A DNA stretch of 50,655 bases from contig NZ_MSCM01000001.1 in the NCBI RefSeq assembly GCF_002954665.1, positions 2,039,379 to 2,090,033 of the forward strand, given 5' to 3'. A program made the translations under genes and the position numbers. The DNA comes from Polaribacter glomeratus (GTDB taxonomy: Bacteria > Bacteroidota > Bacteroidia > Flavobacteriales > Flavobacteriaceae). Numbering within the stretch: the first letter of the stretch is position 1; each line of letters starts with the position of its first letter. Below are positions 37,767 through 46,605 of this stretch, in pieces. The notes under the pieces were generated by a model. The model did no database searches. It was not told the origin of the DNA and was given only the letters and a program-made list of their open reading frames with translations.

Positions 37767-38900
37767 TTAAACTTCGTTTATCATGAACAAATCAGAAGCG
37801 ATTCCATCAGAGAGAAACTTACCTTTTTTGGTTGTTTTTAAAATTCCGTTTTCAATATACACTAATTCTTGTTCAATGTGTTTTTTTGATTGCTTTTCTA
37901 GATATTTTATATATTTTTCGCCAAACTCATTTTTAATTTTATTAAAAGAGACACCCCAAATAGTTCGTAAACCTGTCATCACATATTCGTTATACGTATC
38001 TGTTATTGATAAGGTTTCTCTTTCTATTGGCAATCTGTTTTCGGCGATTGCATTGATGTATTTCGAGTTATTTCTTACATTCCAACTTCGTTGAGTTCCA
38101 TCAAAAGAATGTGCAGAAGGTCCTATTCCTAAATACGATTTCCCCAACCAATACGATGAATTATTTTGACTAAAAAAACCTTCTTTGCCAAAGTTAGACG
38201 TTTCATAATGCACAAAATTAGCCTTTTCTAATGCATCTATTAAAATATGAAATTGTTCTTGCGCTTTTTCATCATCCACATTTTTGATAATTCCCTTTTT
38301 AATAAAACTTGCCAACGGTGTTTTTGGCTCAACCGTTAATGCGTAACTAGAAATATGTGGCACTCCAAAACTCAATGCCGTTTGTATGTTTTCTTGCCAT
38401 TCTTGGTTGGTACAGTCGGGAACTCCGTAAATTAAATCCACCGAAATATTAGCAAAATAACGAGTTGCCAGCATTAAACATTTTTTTGCTTCATCGGAAT
38501 TATGCGCTCTGTTCATCAGCTTTAAATCCTTCTCAAAGAAAGACTGAATACCAATACTTAATCTATTTATAGGAGACTTTGAAAGTTCCATTATTTTTTC
38601 TTCGGATAAATCATCCGGATTCGCCTCTAACGTTATTTCTGGATTTTCTACAACTACAAAGTTTTTATAAACGGCATCAATTAAAGTTTCAATTTCTTCG
38701 GTTGATAAAACACTCGGTGTTCCTCCGCCAAAATAAATGGTTTCTATAATTGTGTTACCGAGCTCACCTTTTCTTAATTCAATTTCCTTAACAAGCGCGG
38801 CAATCATATCCTCTTTTTTCTTTAAGGACGTAGAAAAATGAAAATCGCAGTAAAAACATGCTTGTTTACAGAATGGGATGTGTATGTAGATTCCGGACAT
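37767..38900 (-). CDS. hemW: Radical SAM heme chaperone HemW
   Basis: 377 residues. The radical-SAM cluster cysteines are C11, C15 and C18 (CxxxCxxC) in the N-terminal PFCKQACFYCDFHF segment. HemW-specific features include YFGGGTPS, the SIGIQSF segment and the C-terminal HemN domain (about 280-370). It binds heme and helps insert it into respiratory enzymes; older annotations call it an oxygen-independent coproporphyrinogen oxidase. Length fits HemW rather than the longer HemN. Confidence 0.93.
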   Translation of the reverse strand: MSGIYIHIPFCKQACFYCDFHFSTSLKKKEDMIAALVKEIELRKGELGNTIIETIYFGGGTPSVLSTEEIETLIDAVYKNFVVVENPEITLEANPDDLSEEKIMELSKSPINRLSIGIQSFFEKDLKLMNRAHNSDEAKKCLMLATRYFANISVDLIYGVPDCTNQEWQENIQTALSFGVPHISSYALTVEPKTPLASFIKKGIIKNVDDEKAQEQFHILIDALEKANFVHYETSNFGKEGFFSQNNSSYWLGKSYLGIGPSAHSFDGTQRSWNVRNNSKYINAIAENRLPIERETLSITDTYNEYVMTGLRTIWGVSFNKIKNEFGEKYIKYLEKQSKKHIEQELVYIENGILKTTKKGKFLSDGIASDLFMINEV

Positions 38901-38914
38901 ATTTTTTATATTTT

Positions 38915-39030
38915 TAGTAATCAGTTTTCAGTAGCAGTTTTCAGTAGCAGTGGCAGTATTCAGTTTCAGTAGCAGTTTTCAGTAGCAGTGGCGGTATTCA
39001 GTTTCAGTTTTCAGTTGCGAGGTTCAGTTT
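38915..39030. repeat. CAGTNNN heptamer array 3' of the four-helix-bundle gene
   Basis: About sixteen units starting with CAGT, 6-7 bases each (CAGTTTT, CAGTAG, CAGTGG, CAGTATT), with a longer-range internal duplication of the block CAGTAG-CAGTGG-C(A/G)GTATT. The array ends one base before the stop codon of the four-helix-bundle gene. It is the inverse orientation of the array at 39429-39501. Confidence 0.92.
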
Positions 39031-39031
39031 A

Positions 39032-39397
39032 TTATTTTACACCAAATTTACTGGGGTTATTAATCATATAATTTATTAATTTTCCGACTTCTTCATTTTC
39101 TGTTGATAAGTTTTCAAATGTATTTTTATCTAAATATTCGCATTTTAAAGCAAATAGTAACCAGGTATAGGTCTCCGAATTTTCAGCATCAGAATCACTT
39201 AATTTACTTGCAAAATGTCTTGGATATTGTCTTTTCCTATAAGTTTCAGAAATATTTGCAGAAACACTTCTAGATGATCTTCGTATTTGATCGGTTAAAG
39301 CATATTTTTCTTCTTTTGGAAAAGATTTTGATTCTTCAAAAATCTTCATCGCCAATGCAAAGGATTTTTTAAATGCTAATAAATCTGTAAAACTCAT
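39032..39397 (-). CDS. Four-helix-bundle protein (S23/IVS family), copy 2
   Basis: 121 residues; helices with the family pattern FPKEEKYALTDQIRRSSRSVSANISETYRKRQYPRHFASKLSDSDAENSETYTWLLFAL. Function of the family is not established. Its setting is unusual: it is enclosed by heptamer arrays of opposite orientation, CAGT units on one side and ACTG units on the other, so the whole could fold as a large stem-loop or represent an inserted unit. Confidence 0.87.
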   Translation of the reverse strand: MSFTDLLAFKKSFALAMKIFEESKSFPKEEKYALTDQIRRSSRSVSANISETYRKRQYPRHFASKLSDSDAENSETYTWLLFALKCEYLDKNTFENLSTENEEVGKLINYMINNPSKFGVK

Positions 39398-39428
39398 ATA
39401 ATTTATTTTAAAAAAACGACTTCAACAA

Positions 39429-39501
39429 ACTGCTACTGAAACTGCTACTGAATACTGAATACTGCTACTGAATACTGAAAACTGCTACTAAAACTGAAAC
39501 C
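39429..39501. repeat. ACTGNNN heptamer array 5' of the four-helix-bundle gene
   Basis: About eleven units beginning ACTG (one ACTA), 6-7 bases each, such as ACTGCT, ACTGAAT and ACTGAAA. It is the reverse complement in type of the array at 38915-39030, and the two flank the same gene. Confidence 0.92.
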
Positions 39502-39513
39502 TAAATTTCATTT

Positions 39514-40065
39514 CTATTTAACTCTCTTCTCATTTTGTTTCACAAAACTAGCCCAACCAGAATAGCTTTTACTACCAACTACTTTTCCTGAATTGTAAAA
39601 ATGACAAACTGCTGCTGCTAATCCGTCTGTGGCATCTAAGTTTTTTGGTAAGGTTTTTAAATTTAAAAGTGATTTTAGCATCAAAGCAACTTGTTCTTTG
39701 CTGGCATTTCCGTTACCCGTAATTGCCATTTTTATTTTTTTTGGTAAATATTCTGTAATAGGAATTTCTCTAGACAAACCTGCTGCCATTGCAACCCCTT
39801 GGGCTCTACCCAATTTTAGCATCGATTGTACATTTTTACCAAAAAAAGGTGCTTCAATAGCAATTTCGTCTGGATTATAGGTGTCAATCAATTCGATGGT
39901 ACGTTCAAAAATAAGTTTTAATTTTAAATAATGGTCGTCGTATTTTTGAAGTAGTAATTCGTTCATTTGAATGAATTCCATCTTTTTACCTACAACTTTA
40001 ATCAACCCAAAACCCATAATTGTGGTTCCTGGATCGATGCCTAAAATAATTTTTTCTGTGATCAA
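39514..40065 (-). CDS. ruvC: Holliday junction resolvase RuvC
   Basis: Cuts Holliday junctions during homologous recombination, working with RuvAB. 183 residues. The acidic catalytic residues appear in [15 protein letters not shown] (Asp), [11 protein letters not shown] (Glu) and the C-terminal [13 protein letters not shown] (Asp pair). Slightly longer C-terminus than E. coli RuvC, common in Bacteroidota. Upstream gap to the small membrane ORF contains only an AATTGCTT/AAGCAATT hairpin (40140-40164). Confidence 0.95.
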   Translation of the reverse strand: MITEKIILGIDPGTTIMGFGLIKVVGKKMEFIQMNELLLQKYDDHYLKLKLIFERTIELIDTYNPDEIAIEAPFFGKNVQSMLKLGRAQGVAMAAGLSREIPITEYLPKKIKMAITGNGNASKEQVALMLKSLLNLKTLPKNLDATDGLAAAVCHFYNSGKVVGSKSYSGWASFVKQNEKRVK

Positions 40066-40304
40066 ACTTGCTTTTTATATAATGATTGCCTACAAAGTTA
40101 ACCTTTTCTAATGGTTAGTAAAAGAATGTAGTTGTTGATAATTGCTTTTAATTTCTAAGCAATTATAGCCCAATTAAATATTTCGTAAAGCTCTAAACTA
40201 GGCATCTGTTTAAGCGCTCCCAATTTTTTTGAAGGAAGCGAATGTCTTAATTCCAAACTCAAGATAAACTCCAAGCAGCAAATAGCTTACAAAAAAATAA
40301 TTTT

Positions 40305-40436
40305 TTAAAATAAGGCTGAAAGAAAGTTTTCTGCCTTAAACCACAGAAATACTGCGATGATTAGAAGTATAATCAAAATTAAGCCTTTTGCCGGTTTTGA
40401 TTCTTTGTTTTTACCAAATTTTCTTTTGAATTCCAT
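40305..40436 (-). CDS. Small single-helix membrane protein (43 residues)
   Basis: An ORF of 43 codons with an ATG and TAA. It reads as a basic N-terminus (MEFKRKFGKNKESKPAKG), one strong membrane helix (about 19-33, LILIILLIIAVFLWF) and a short tail. The positive-inside layout and clean hydrophobic helix suggest it is real; I believe similar short proteins occur in flavobacteria, but cannot verify. It may share a transcript with mnmD, 90 bp upstream. Confidence 0.55.
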   Translation of the reverse strand: MEFKRKFGKNKESKPAKGLILIILLIIAVFLWFKAENFLSALF

Positions 40437-40500
40437 TGCTTTTCGAATTGTTAATTGGTTCGTGCTCGAACTGTTTTACTTAAAATGTAAAGCTAGCAAA

Positions 40501-40514
40501 AGTTCTCGAGAACT
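40501..40514. promoter_or_regulatory. Perfect 14-bp palindrome AGTTCTCGAGAACT
   Basis: A fully symmetrical 14-mer between the mnmD stop (40527) and the small membrane ORF. It has no T tail, so it looks more like a protein-binding site than a terminator. What binds it is unknown. Confidence 0.4.
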
Positions 40515-40526
40515 GCATCTTGCAAA

Positions 40527-41231
40527 CTAACCGATGTTGACTGTTTTTGTTGCACGCAACATTTCTCTTTTTCCCGGAGGTCCTGCTAATCTTTCTACTG
40601 TAAACCCAACTGCTTGCATGGCTCTTCGAACGCTTCCTTTGGCGCAATAAGTTACTAAAACTCCTTCACTTTTTAAAGCGTTAAACATTTTTAAGAAAAT
40701 AGCTTCTGTCCATAATTCGGGTTGATGTTCTGCGCCAAAAGCATCAAAATAAATTAGATTAAATGTGTTTTCGTCTTCAATTTCGCTAAAAAATTGTTTT
40801 CTTTTGGTGAGCTTGAAATCAGTAGAAACAAGATGTTTTTCGGCCCAAGTAACGGCATGCATTTTATCAAAAATAGCTTGGTGTGCTGGTGCTTTAAGCT
40901 CTGAAACATAATTTAGTTTTTGAACTTCATTTGCTATAACAGGATAGGCTTCTACCCCAACATACTCAATTTTTATATCGTGTTTTATTCCTTCTAAAAA
41001 AGTGATAAATGCATTTAACCCTGTTCCGAAACCTATTTCTAAAATGGAAATATGCGTTAGAGTACTTTCGCTTTTCAGCGAAATTGTCTCAAGAATTTTA
41101 TCTAATCCGCTTTTTATAAAAACATGATAGGCTTCTTGTATTGCGCCATGTTTAGAGTGGTAATTTTCATTCCAATCTGGTAAATGAATGGTTGTAGAAC
41201 CATCGGAGGTTATTCGAATTTCTCTTTTCAT
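40527..41231 (-). CDS. mnmD: tRNA 5-(aminomethyl)-2-thiouridine methyltransferase MnmD
   Basis: 234 residues of the DUF752/MnmD family. The SAM-binding motif is LEIGFGTGLNAF, and the later NLIYFDAFGAEHQPELWTEAIFLKM and YCAKGSVRRAMQAVGFTVERLAGPPGKREMLRA segments are diagnostic. It completes wobble-uridine 34 modification (mnm5s2U). In E. coli this domain is fused to MnmC1; here it stands alone, as in other Bacteroidota. Confidence 0.9.
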   Translation of the reverse strand: MKREIRITSDGSTTIHLPDWNENYHSKHGAIQEAYHVFIKSGLDKILETISLKSESTLTHISILEIGFGTGLNAFITFLEGIKHDIKIEYVGVEAYPVIANEVQKLNYVSELKAPAHQAIFDKMHAVTWAEKHLVSTDFKLTKRKQFFSEIEDENTFNLIYFDAFGAEHQPELWTEAIFLKMFNALKSEGVLVTYCAKGSVRRAMQAVGFTVERLAGPPGKREMLRATKTVNIG

Positions 41232-41275
41232 GATTGCAAATTGATTTTTTTGAGATGTTTAAATAAGAGCTAATT

Positions 41276-41458
41276 TTAATCTACAACTATTTCACGAATC
41301 ACATCTTTACATTTCTGCATTTCAGATTTCGATAATTGATTAAAACTTTTAATAATTCGTAATTTGTCGATAGTTCTAATTTGATCAATCGCAATCATTT
41401 CTACCTTGTCTTCTATGTTATATTTTTCTAAGATCGTTTTGATTAAACGTAAAACCTT
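41276..41458 (-). pseudogene. mazF toxin remnant (C-terminal part)
   Basis: Reading the minus strand from 41458 gives about 60 open codons preceded directly by an in-frame TAA. The last 38 read MIAIDQIRTIDKLRIIKSF and onward, ending in REIVVD. The DQIRTIDK segment and the spacing to the final helix are those of MazF/PemK C-termini. The N-terminal fold and any antitoxin gene are missing, so this is a broken toxin gene. Confidence 0.65.
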
Positions 41459-41714
41459 TTAAATTTAAGGTTTTTTATAATTGCTGTTTCCAGACCTTTA
41501 TTTTGTAATTATAAAGTTGGTACAATTTCTTTAATCAGAAAAAATTTTACAGAGATACCAGACGGATTTAAAAAATTGACTCTTGTTTGTTTAGAGCTTA
41601 TGGTTAGTGTATTAAGAGCGAAATCGAAAGGCTCAAAAAAGCTCAACTGTAGAAAAAGATCGGTTTTGAAATAACAGTTGAGCATTAAATATACTAAAAT
41701 GAAAAATAGAACTA
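41459..41714. other. Region upstream of the mazF remnant
   Basis: No recognisable gene. The plus strand has an open but start-less frame to 41673, and the minus strand a 58-codon frame from 41685; neither matches a family I know. A 10-bp perfect inverted repeat, GCTCAACTGT at 41641-41650 and ACAGTTGAGC at 41674-41683, lies at one end. Confidence 0.4.
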
Positions 41715-42224
41715 TTATTTTTTCATTAAAACGCCATTTGCTTCAAAAGCAAACTCCTTTTTAGGAACTGTAATTTGTGCTATTTCTTCTTTTGTTTTAC
41801 CAGCATCTTCTGCATAATGTTGCAATTCTGCCACCGATGTTTCTTTTACAAAAGCTTTACCTTCCACAATGACTTCTCTGTCTTTAGCATCTAAAGGCAT
41901 AAAAAAACCATAATCTTTAAATGTAACCATCGTTTCCTCTGCATCATTTAAAGGTAGTTTCATCCAACATCCTTTTTTGGTGCACACTTCTTTTATGTTC
42001 GACGCAAATTTTACATTTAAAGTATCGCCCACTTTTAGGGTATTAAATTTTGCCAACATCTCACTAGACGTAATTACAGCATCGTTTGTTATTTTGTCTC
42101 CAAAAGAATCAAAAGCAACAATTTCTTGTTGTTCTTTTTTTACAGTTTCCTTTTCTAAACTCCCTGTTTTACAACTTGCAAATACAAATATTGCTATTGC
42201 ACAAAATTTAACCAAATTCTTCAT
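41715..42224 (-). CDS. DUF4920-like lipoprotein
   Basis: 169 residues with a lipobox (FVFASC) at the N-terminus and a beta-rich domain (GDTLNVKFASNIKEVCTKKGCWMKLPLNDAEETMVTFKDYGFFMPLDAKDREVIVEGKAF) matching DUF4920, an OB-fold-like family of unknown function. A CAAATGTA at 42250-42257 gives TACATTTG on the minus strand, a good -7 box. Divergent from ilvE. Confidence 0.82.
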   Translation of the reverse strand: MKNLVKFCAIAIFVFASCKTGSLEKETVKKEQQEIVAFDSFGDKITNDAVITSSEMLAKFNTLKVGDTLNVKFASNIKEVCTKKGCWMKLPLNDAEETMVTFKDYGFFMPLDAKDREVIVEGKAFVKETSVAELQHYAEDAGKTKEEIAQITVPKKEFAFEANGVLMKK

Positions 42225-42300
42225 TTTATAGATTTTTAAGTAATATTTACAAATGTAAGAAAATTGAACTTACGCGTAAACTTTGGAGAAATAAATTATG

Positions 42301-42308
42301 TACATTTG
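42301..42308 (+). promoter_or_regulatory. Candidate -7 promoter box for ilvE
   Basis: TACATTTG matches TAnnTTTG, 26 bases before the ilvE start. A TTTG occurs 15 bases upstream, a little closer than usual. The divergent DUF4920 gene has the same octamer on the other strand. Confidence 0.5.
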
Positions 42309-42334
42309 TGTTATAAAAACAATCAATAAAAAGA

Positions 42335-43390
42335 ATGAAGTCTCATATAGAAATTCAACTTATAGAAAAATCGAAGATAGACTCAGTAGATTTTAACAAT
42401 TTGCCTTTTGGAAGCGTATTTTCTGACCACATGTTAGAAATTGATTTTAAAGACGGCGCTTGGCAAACTCCAATTATCAAACCTTATTCCCCTATAACTT
42501 TAGATCCTTCTGCAAAGATTTTTCATTACGGACAATCTATTTTTGAAGGGATGAAAGCTTATAAAGACGCAGAAGGCAAAATGATGCTTTTTAGACCTTT
42601 AGAAAATTGTAGACGTTTAAATAAATCGGCAGAGCGTTTGGTAATTCCGCAAATTCCTGAGGATGTTTTCATGGATGGTTTAAAAAAATTATTAGAAGTT
42701 GATAGCGATTGGATTCCTACAAACGAAGGTAGTTCTTTATACATTAGACCTTTTATGTTTGCTACGGGTAATGGTTTTCATGCCTCGCCTGCAAATGCAT
42801 ATAAGTTAGTAATTTGTACGGCTCCTTCTGGTGCTTATTTTGCAGGAAAAGTAAAAGTTTTAATTGAAGAAAAATATGCACGTGCTGCTAATGGTGGTGT
42901 TGGTTTTGCAAAAGCTGGTGGTAATTATGCTGCACAGTTTTACCCAACGCAATTAGCAATCGAAAAAGGATACAATCAAGTTATTTGGACGGATGACAAC
43001 TCGCATCAGTTTATTGAAGAAGCGGGTGCAATGAATATTTTTGTTCGTATTAACGACACTTTAATTACCAGCCCTACTAGTGACAGAATTTTAGACGGAA
43101 TTACCCGAAAAAGTATTTTGCAAATAGCAGAAGATGCTGGCATTAAAACAGAAGTAAGAAAAATTTCTGTTGGTGAAGTGGTTGAAGCTGCTAAAAACGG
43201 AAATTTAAAAGAAATGTTTGGTGCAGGTACTGCGGCAGTAATATCGCCAATTGCTGGTTTTGGATATCAAGAAAATGATTACGATTTACCAGAATTAGAA
43301 AATCCGTTTGCATCTCAATTAAAGAAAAAAATTACAGATATTCAGACAAATAAGGTAGAAGATCCTTATGGTTGGAGAGTGTTTTTGTAG
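42335..43390 (+). CDS. ilvE: Branched-chain amino acid aminotransferase
   Basis: Fold-type IV PLP enzyme exchanging amino groups between leucine, isoleucine or valine and 2-oxoglutarate. 351 residues, the longer BCAT type. The Schiff-base lysine is K193 in GFAKAGGNYAAQFYP, and the conserved SIFEGMKAY, IRPFMFATG and EEAGAMNIFV segments are present. Monocistronic with its own promoter and terminator. Confidence 0.95.
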   Translation: MKSHIEIQLIEKSKIDSVDFNNLPFGSVFSDHMLEIDFKDGAWQTPIIKPYSPITLDPSAKIFHYGQSIFEGMKAYKDAEGKMMLFRPLENCRRLNKSAERLVIPQIPEDVFMDGLKKLLEVDSDWIPTNEGSSLYIRPFMFATGNGFHASPANAYKLVICTAPSGAYFAGKVKVLIEEKYARAANGGVGFAKAGGNYAAQFYPTQLAIEKGYNQVIWTDDNSHQFIEEAGAMNIFVRINDTLITSPTSDRILDGITRKSILQIAEDAGIKTEVRKISVGEVVEAAKNGNLKEMFGAGTAAVISPIAGFGYQENDYDLPELENPFASQLKKKITDIQTNKVEDPYGWRVFL

Positions 43391-43392
43391 TG

Positions 43393-43480
43393 TTCAATTG
43401 TCAGTGATCAGTTGTCAGTTATCAATAAACAGGTATCAGTTATCAGTCTCAGTTGGCAGTTTCAGTTGGTAGGTACCTGT
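43393..43480. repeat. CAGTNNN-type heptamer array after ilvE
   Basis: Degenerate units such as TCAGTGA, TCAGTTG, TCAGTTA and CAGTTGG with mostly 7-base spacing run directly from the ilvE stop. It is the most degenerate of the CAGT/ACTG arrays in the window. Confidence 0.8.
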
Positions 43481-43507
43481 TTTCAATAAACAGACTTATA
43501 ATTTTAT

Positions 43508-43542
43508 AAAAAAGCATCAATTTAAAAGTTGATGCTTTTTTT
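43508..43542 (+). terminator. Rho-independent terminator after ilvE
   Basis: AAAAAAGCATCAA and TTGATGCTTTTTT form a 13-bp perfect stem with an 8-base loop and a T tail. Confidence 0.92.
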
Positions 43543-43930
43543 GTGCCTTAGAGTTTCGAATGAAATCCTGTATCGAAATGCGTCTTATAATTAAATTATG
43601 CAAAGATTCTCAATACAATTTTGATATAGAATCTGAACGACACAAAATTACAATTAATATGAGTTAGAGGTAAAAAAGGTTCTCGATACAATTTCGATAA
43701 AAATCGAAACCCCTCGAACTAAAAGCACATAAAATTAAGCTTGATAAAAAAATTGTTACATCGAGTGAAATTCTTTTTTCAAGAATTTTGTATCAAGAAG
43801 TTTTTTGTACCTTAGGGTTTTCATCATAAATAGTGGAACTTTTAGCTATAAAATATTTTAGGACTCATGTAAAACATGACCAAAATTGCTATAATTTTGT
43901 TTCAATTTAAAACTGTTTTTAAAATCAAAA
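43543..43930. other. 388-bp intergenic region upstream of the RimK-like operon
   Basis: No ORF. A TTTCGAT-AAAA-ATCGAAA hairpin (43692-43709) sits in a larger imperfect palindrome (GTTCTCGA ... TCGAAC). Near the end, TAATTTTG at 43892-43899 fits the -7 consensus for the following operon. Confidence 0.5.
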
Positions 43931-45376
43931 ATGAATAAATACGTTGTTGTAAACCAAGTAGAAAAATGGAACTTTTCCATAGAAAATATTAATGTTATCT
44001 CTTCGCAAGAGTATTTAACCAACCCTAAATATTCGTTACTCAAGAGTGCCAGAATCTTTAACCTTTGCAAGGATTACTCCTATCAATCTAAAGGATATTA
44101 CGTATCCCTTTTAGCAGAAGCTAGAGGTCATTTGGCAATACCTACTATAAAAAATATAGTAGATTTAAAGGCCTTAGAATTGGTGCGAATCGTATCCGAA
44201 GAATTTGATGATAATATACAGAATAGTTTAAAAAACATAAAGTCTAGAGAGTTTACATTAAGCGTATATTTTGGCCAAAATGTTGCACAAAAATATAAAG
44301 AATTAAGCGCGTTGTTTTACAAACATTTTCAGGTTCCTTTTTTACGTGTAAAATTTAATCACACTACAAAATGGGAAATTCAGAGTATTAGAGCAATCGC
44401 AGAATCAGAAATTCCTGCAGATCATTTTGAGAGTGTTCATGAGTTTGCAAACCAGTATTTTTCTAAAAAACGCTACGACACGCCAAAACTTATAAAATCT
44501 GATTTCGATTTGGCTATTTTAGTAAATCCCAATGATCCGGCGCCACCAAGTAATGCAAAGGCTTTAAAAAAGTTTATTGAGATTGCTGAGAAAATGAATA
44601 TTTATGCAGAAATTATTGAACCGAAAGATTTAAGTAGGTTAAACTCTTTTGATGCCTTATTTATTAGACAAAGTACCGAGGTTAATAATGAAGCCTATGC
44701 TTTTGCTCGTAAGGCGCAGCAAGACGGCATTGCCATTATAGATTACCCAGATGCTATTTTAAAATGTTGCAATAAAGTGTATATGGCAGAGGCTTTAAAC
44801 AATGCAAATATTGCCACACCAAAAACGATTATTGTGCATAAAGACAATAGAGACGAAGTTTTGGCAAAAACAGGATTGCCTTGTGTTTTAAAAGCGCCAG
44901 ATTCTACGTTTTCTTTTGGAGTTAAAAAAGCTAAAACGATAGCAGAGTATAACGAATTGGTTACAAATATGCTTAAAGAGTCTGATTTAATTATTGCGCA
45001 AGAATTTTGCCCTTCGGATTATGATTGGAGAATTGGTATTTTAGATGATGAGCCTTTTTATGCCTGTAAATATTATATGGCAAAAGGGCATTGGCAAATT
45101 TACAATTGGGATGCTAAAAAGAAAGATGATCAAGATGGCAATGCAGATTGTTTACCTATAGATAAAGTGCCAAAGAAAGTTTTAAAAATGGCTTTAAAAT
45201 CGGCAAGATTAATGGGCAAAGGTTTATACGGAATCGACATTAAAGTGGTTGATGATGTGCCAATGGTTATTGAAATTAACGACAACCCAAATATCGATTT
45301 TGGTGTAGAAGATGCTTTTTATGGAGACCGCATTTATACACAAATATTAATGGCTTTAAAAAATAGATTAGACTAA
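43931..45376 (+). CDS. RimK-like ATP-grasp ligase with N-terminal RLAN domain
   Basis: 481 residues. The N-terminal third (to about 150) resembles the RLAN domain linked to RimK-type ligases; residues about 190-270 form a pre-ATP-grasp fold, and about 280-475 the ATP-grasp domain, with GLPCVLKAPDSTFSFGVKKA (nucleotide lysines), DWRIGILDDEPFYACKYYMA and VVDDVPMVIEINDNPNIDFG (metal-binding Glu/Asn/Asp). Such enzymes join an amino group to the carboxylate of glutamate or a related acid with ATP. It is the first gene of a three-gene operon with a GCS2 ligase (2-bp gap) and an N-formylglutamate-amidohydrolase-like protein. The real product is unknown. Confidence 0.87.
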   Translation: MNKYVVVNQVEKWNFSIENINVISSQEYLTNPKYSLLKSARIFNLCKDYSYQSKGYYVSLLAEARGHLAIPTIKNIVDLKALELVRIVSEEFDDNIQNSLKNIKSREFTLSVYFGQNVAQKYKELSALFYKHFQVPFLRVKFNHTTKWEIQSIRAIAESEIPADHFESVHEFANQYFSKKRYDTPKLIKSDFDLAILVNPNDPAPPSNAKALKKFIEIAEKMNIYAEIIEPKDLSRLNSFDALFIRQSTEVNNEAYAFARKAQQDGIAIIDYPDAILKCCNKVYMAEALNNANIATPKTIIVHKDNRDEVLAKTGLPCVLKAPDSTFSFGVKKAKTIAEYNELVTNMLKESDLIIAQEFCPSDYDWRIGILDDEPFYACKYYMAKGHWQIYNWDAKKKDDQDGNADCLPIDKVPKKVLKMALKSARLMGKGLYGIDIKVVDDVPMVIEINDNPNIDFGVEDAFYGDRIYTQILMALKNRLD

Positions 45377-45378
45377 TT

Positions 45379-46605
45379 ATGGGCAAAAAATATCATTTAT
45401 TTGAAGTGTTTGGCATCGAACTAGAATACATGCTGGTGGCTACAGATACTTTTAAAGTAACACCTATTGTTGATCTTTTGTTAACCAAAAAAAATGGTTC
45501 TTTAACTTCGGATATTGAAAACGGAAAAATAGCCTGGAGCAATGAATTGGTTGCACATGTTTTAGAGTTAAAAACAAACGGCCCAACGAATGATTTAAAT
45601 AATTTATCAGCAAATTTTTATGCAAATGTTGTGGAAATTAATGCTCTTTTAAAAGAGTTTAACGTACAGTTAATGCCAACGGCTTCGCATCCTTTAATGA
45701 ATCCGGATACGGATACACAATTATGGAAACATAGTTATAGCGAAGTCTACGCGCTTTATAATCGTATTTTTAATTGCAAAGGTCATGGTTGGAGCAATGT
45801 GCAAAGTACGCACATTAATTTGCCATTTTTTAACGATGAAGAATTCGAGAAATTACATGCTGCTGTTCGTGTTCTATTGCCTTTAATTCCGGGTTTATGT
45901 GCAAGTTCTCCAATTTTAGAGGGTAAAAATACAGGCTTTAAAGACACTAGATTAGAGTATTACAAAACCAATCAGAAAGAAATACCAGAAATGACCGGTA
46001 AAGTAATTCCGGAAAATGTTTTTACAAAAAAAGCCTATCATCAAACAATATTTGAACCGATTCAGAAAGCCATTAAACCTTTTGATACAGAAAATATTTT
46101 AGACCATCATTTTTTAAATTCTAGAGGTGCTATTTCTCGTTTTGATAGAAATGCGATTGAAATACGTTTGGTAGATATTCAAGAATGCCCAAAGGCAGAT
46201 ATTGCTGTTTGTGTTTTAATTATCGAGGTTTTAAAATTATTGGTGAGTGAAAATTTAGTTTCTTTAAAACATCAGAAAAAATGGAAGAAAGAACCGCTTT
46301 TTGATATTTTAAATGATGCCATAAAACATGGTGAAAACTCACTAATTACAGACTTAGACTACCTTCAATTATTCGGATTAAAAGAGGCTACCAATCAACA
46401 AAATGTTTGGAAACACCTATTTAATTTGGTAAAAGAGTCTATTGATGCAAGTCATTTAGAAGCCTTGAACACTATTTTAACCCAAGGCACTTTGGCTACC
46501 CGAATTTTAAAAGCAATAGATATCGATTTCTCTGAAACTAATATCAAAAAAGTGTATACTGCTTTAGGCGTTTGTTTGCAGAAAAACGAAGTCTTTACTC
46601 CATGA
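45379..46605 (+). CDS. GCS2 family glutamate-cysteine-ligase-like protein
   Basis: 408 residues of the GCS2 (YbdK-like) group. The metal-binding opening is FGIELEYMLV near residue 10, followed by HVLELKTNGPT, HGWSNVQSTHINLPF and a DRNAIEIRLVD strand. The family activates the gamma-carboxylate of glutamate with ATP. Whether cysteine is the acceptor is not shown; no glutathione synthetase is nearby. It follows the RimK-like gene by 2 bp and overlaps the next gene by four bases (ATGA). Confidence 0.86.
   Translation: MGKKYHLFEVFGIELEYMLVATDTFKVTPIVDLLLTKKNGSLTSDIENGKIAWSNELVAHVLELKTNGPTNDLNNLSANFYANVVEINALLKEFNVQLMPTASHPLMNPDTDTQLWKHSYSEVYALYNRIFNCKGHGWSNVQSTHINLPFFNDEEFEKLHAAVRVLLPLIPGLCASSPILEGKNTGFKDTRLEYYKTNQKEIPEMTGKVIPENVFTKKAYHQTIFEPIQKAIKPFDTENILDHHFLNSRGAISRFDRNAIEIRLVDIQECPKADIAVCVLIIEVLKLLVSENLVSLKHQKKWKKEPLFDILNDAIKHGENSLITDLDYLQLFGLKEATNQQNVWKHLFNLVKESIDASHLEALNTILTQGTLATRILKAIDIDFSETNIKKVYTALGVCLQKNEVFTP

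Noticed and set aside
39032..39397. Avd-like accessory protein of a diversity-generating retroelement
   Set aside because: The four-helix fold is shared with Avd, but there is no reverse transcriptase, template repeat or variable repeat nearby.
41461..41673. Plus-strand open frame of about 70 codons
   Set aside because: It has no start codon in a sensible place and no recognisable family; left as unassigned DNA.
46572..46601. Upstream TTG start for the N-formylglutamate-amidohydrolase-like gene
   Set aside because: The family homology begins at the ATG at 46602, which also forms a typical ATGA overlap.
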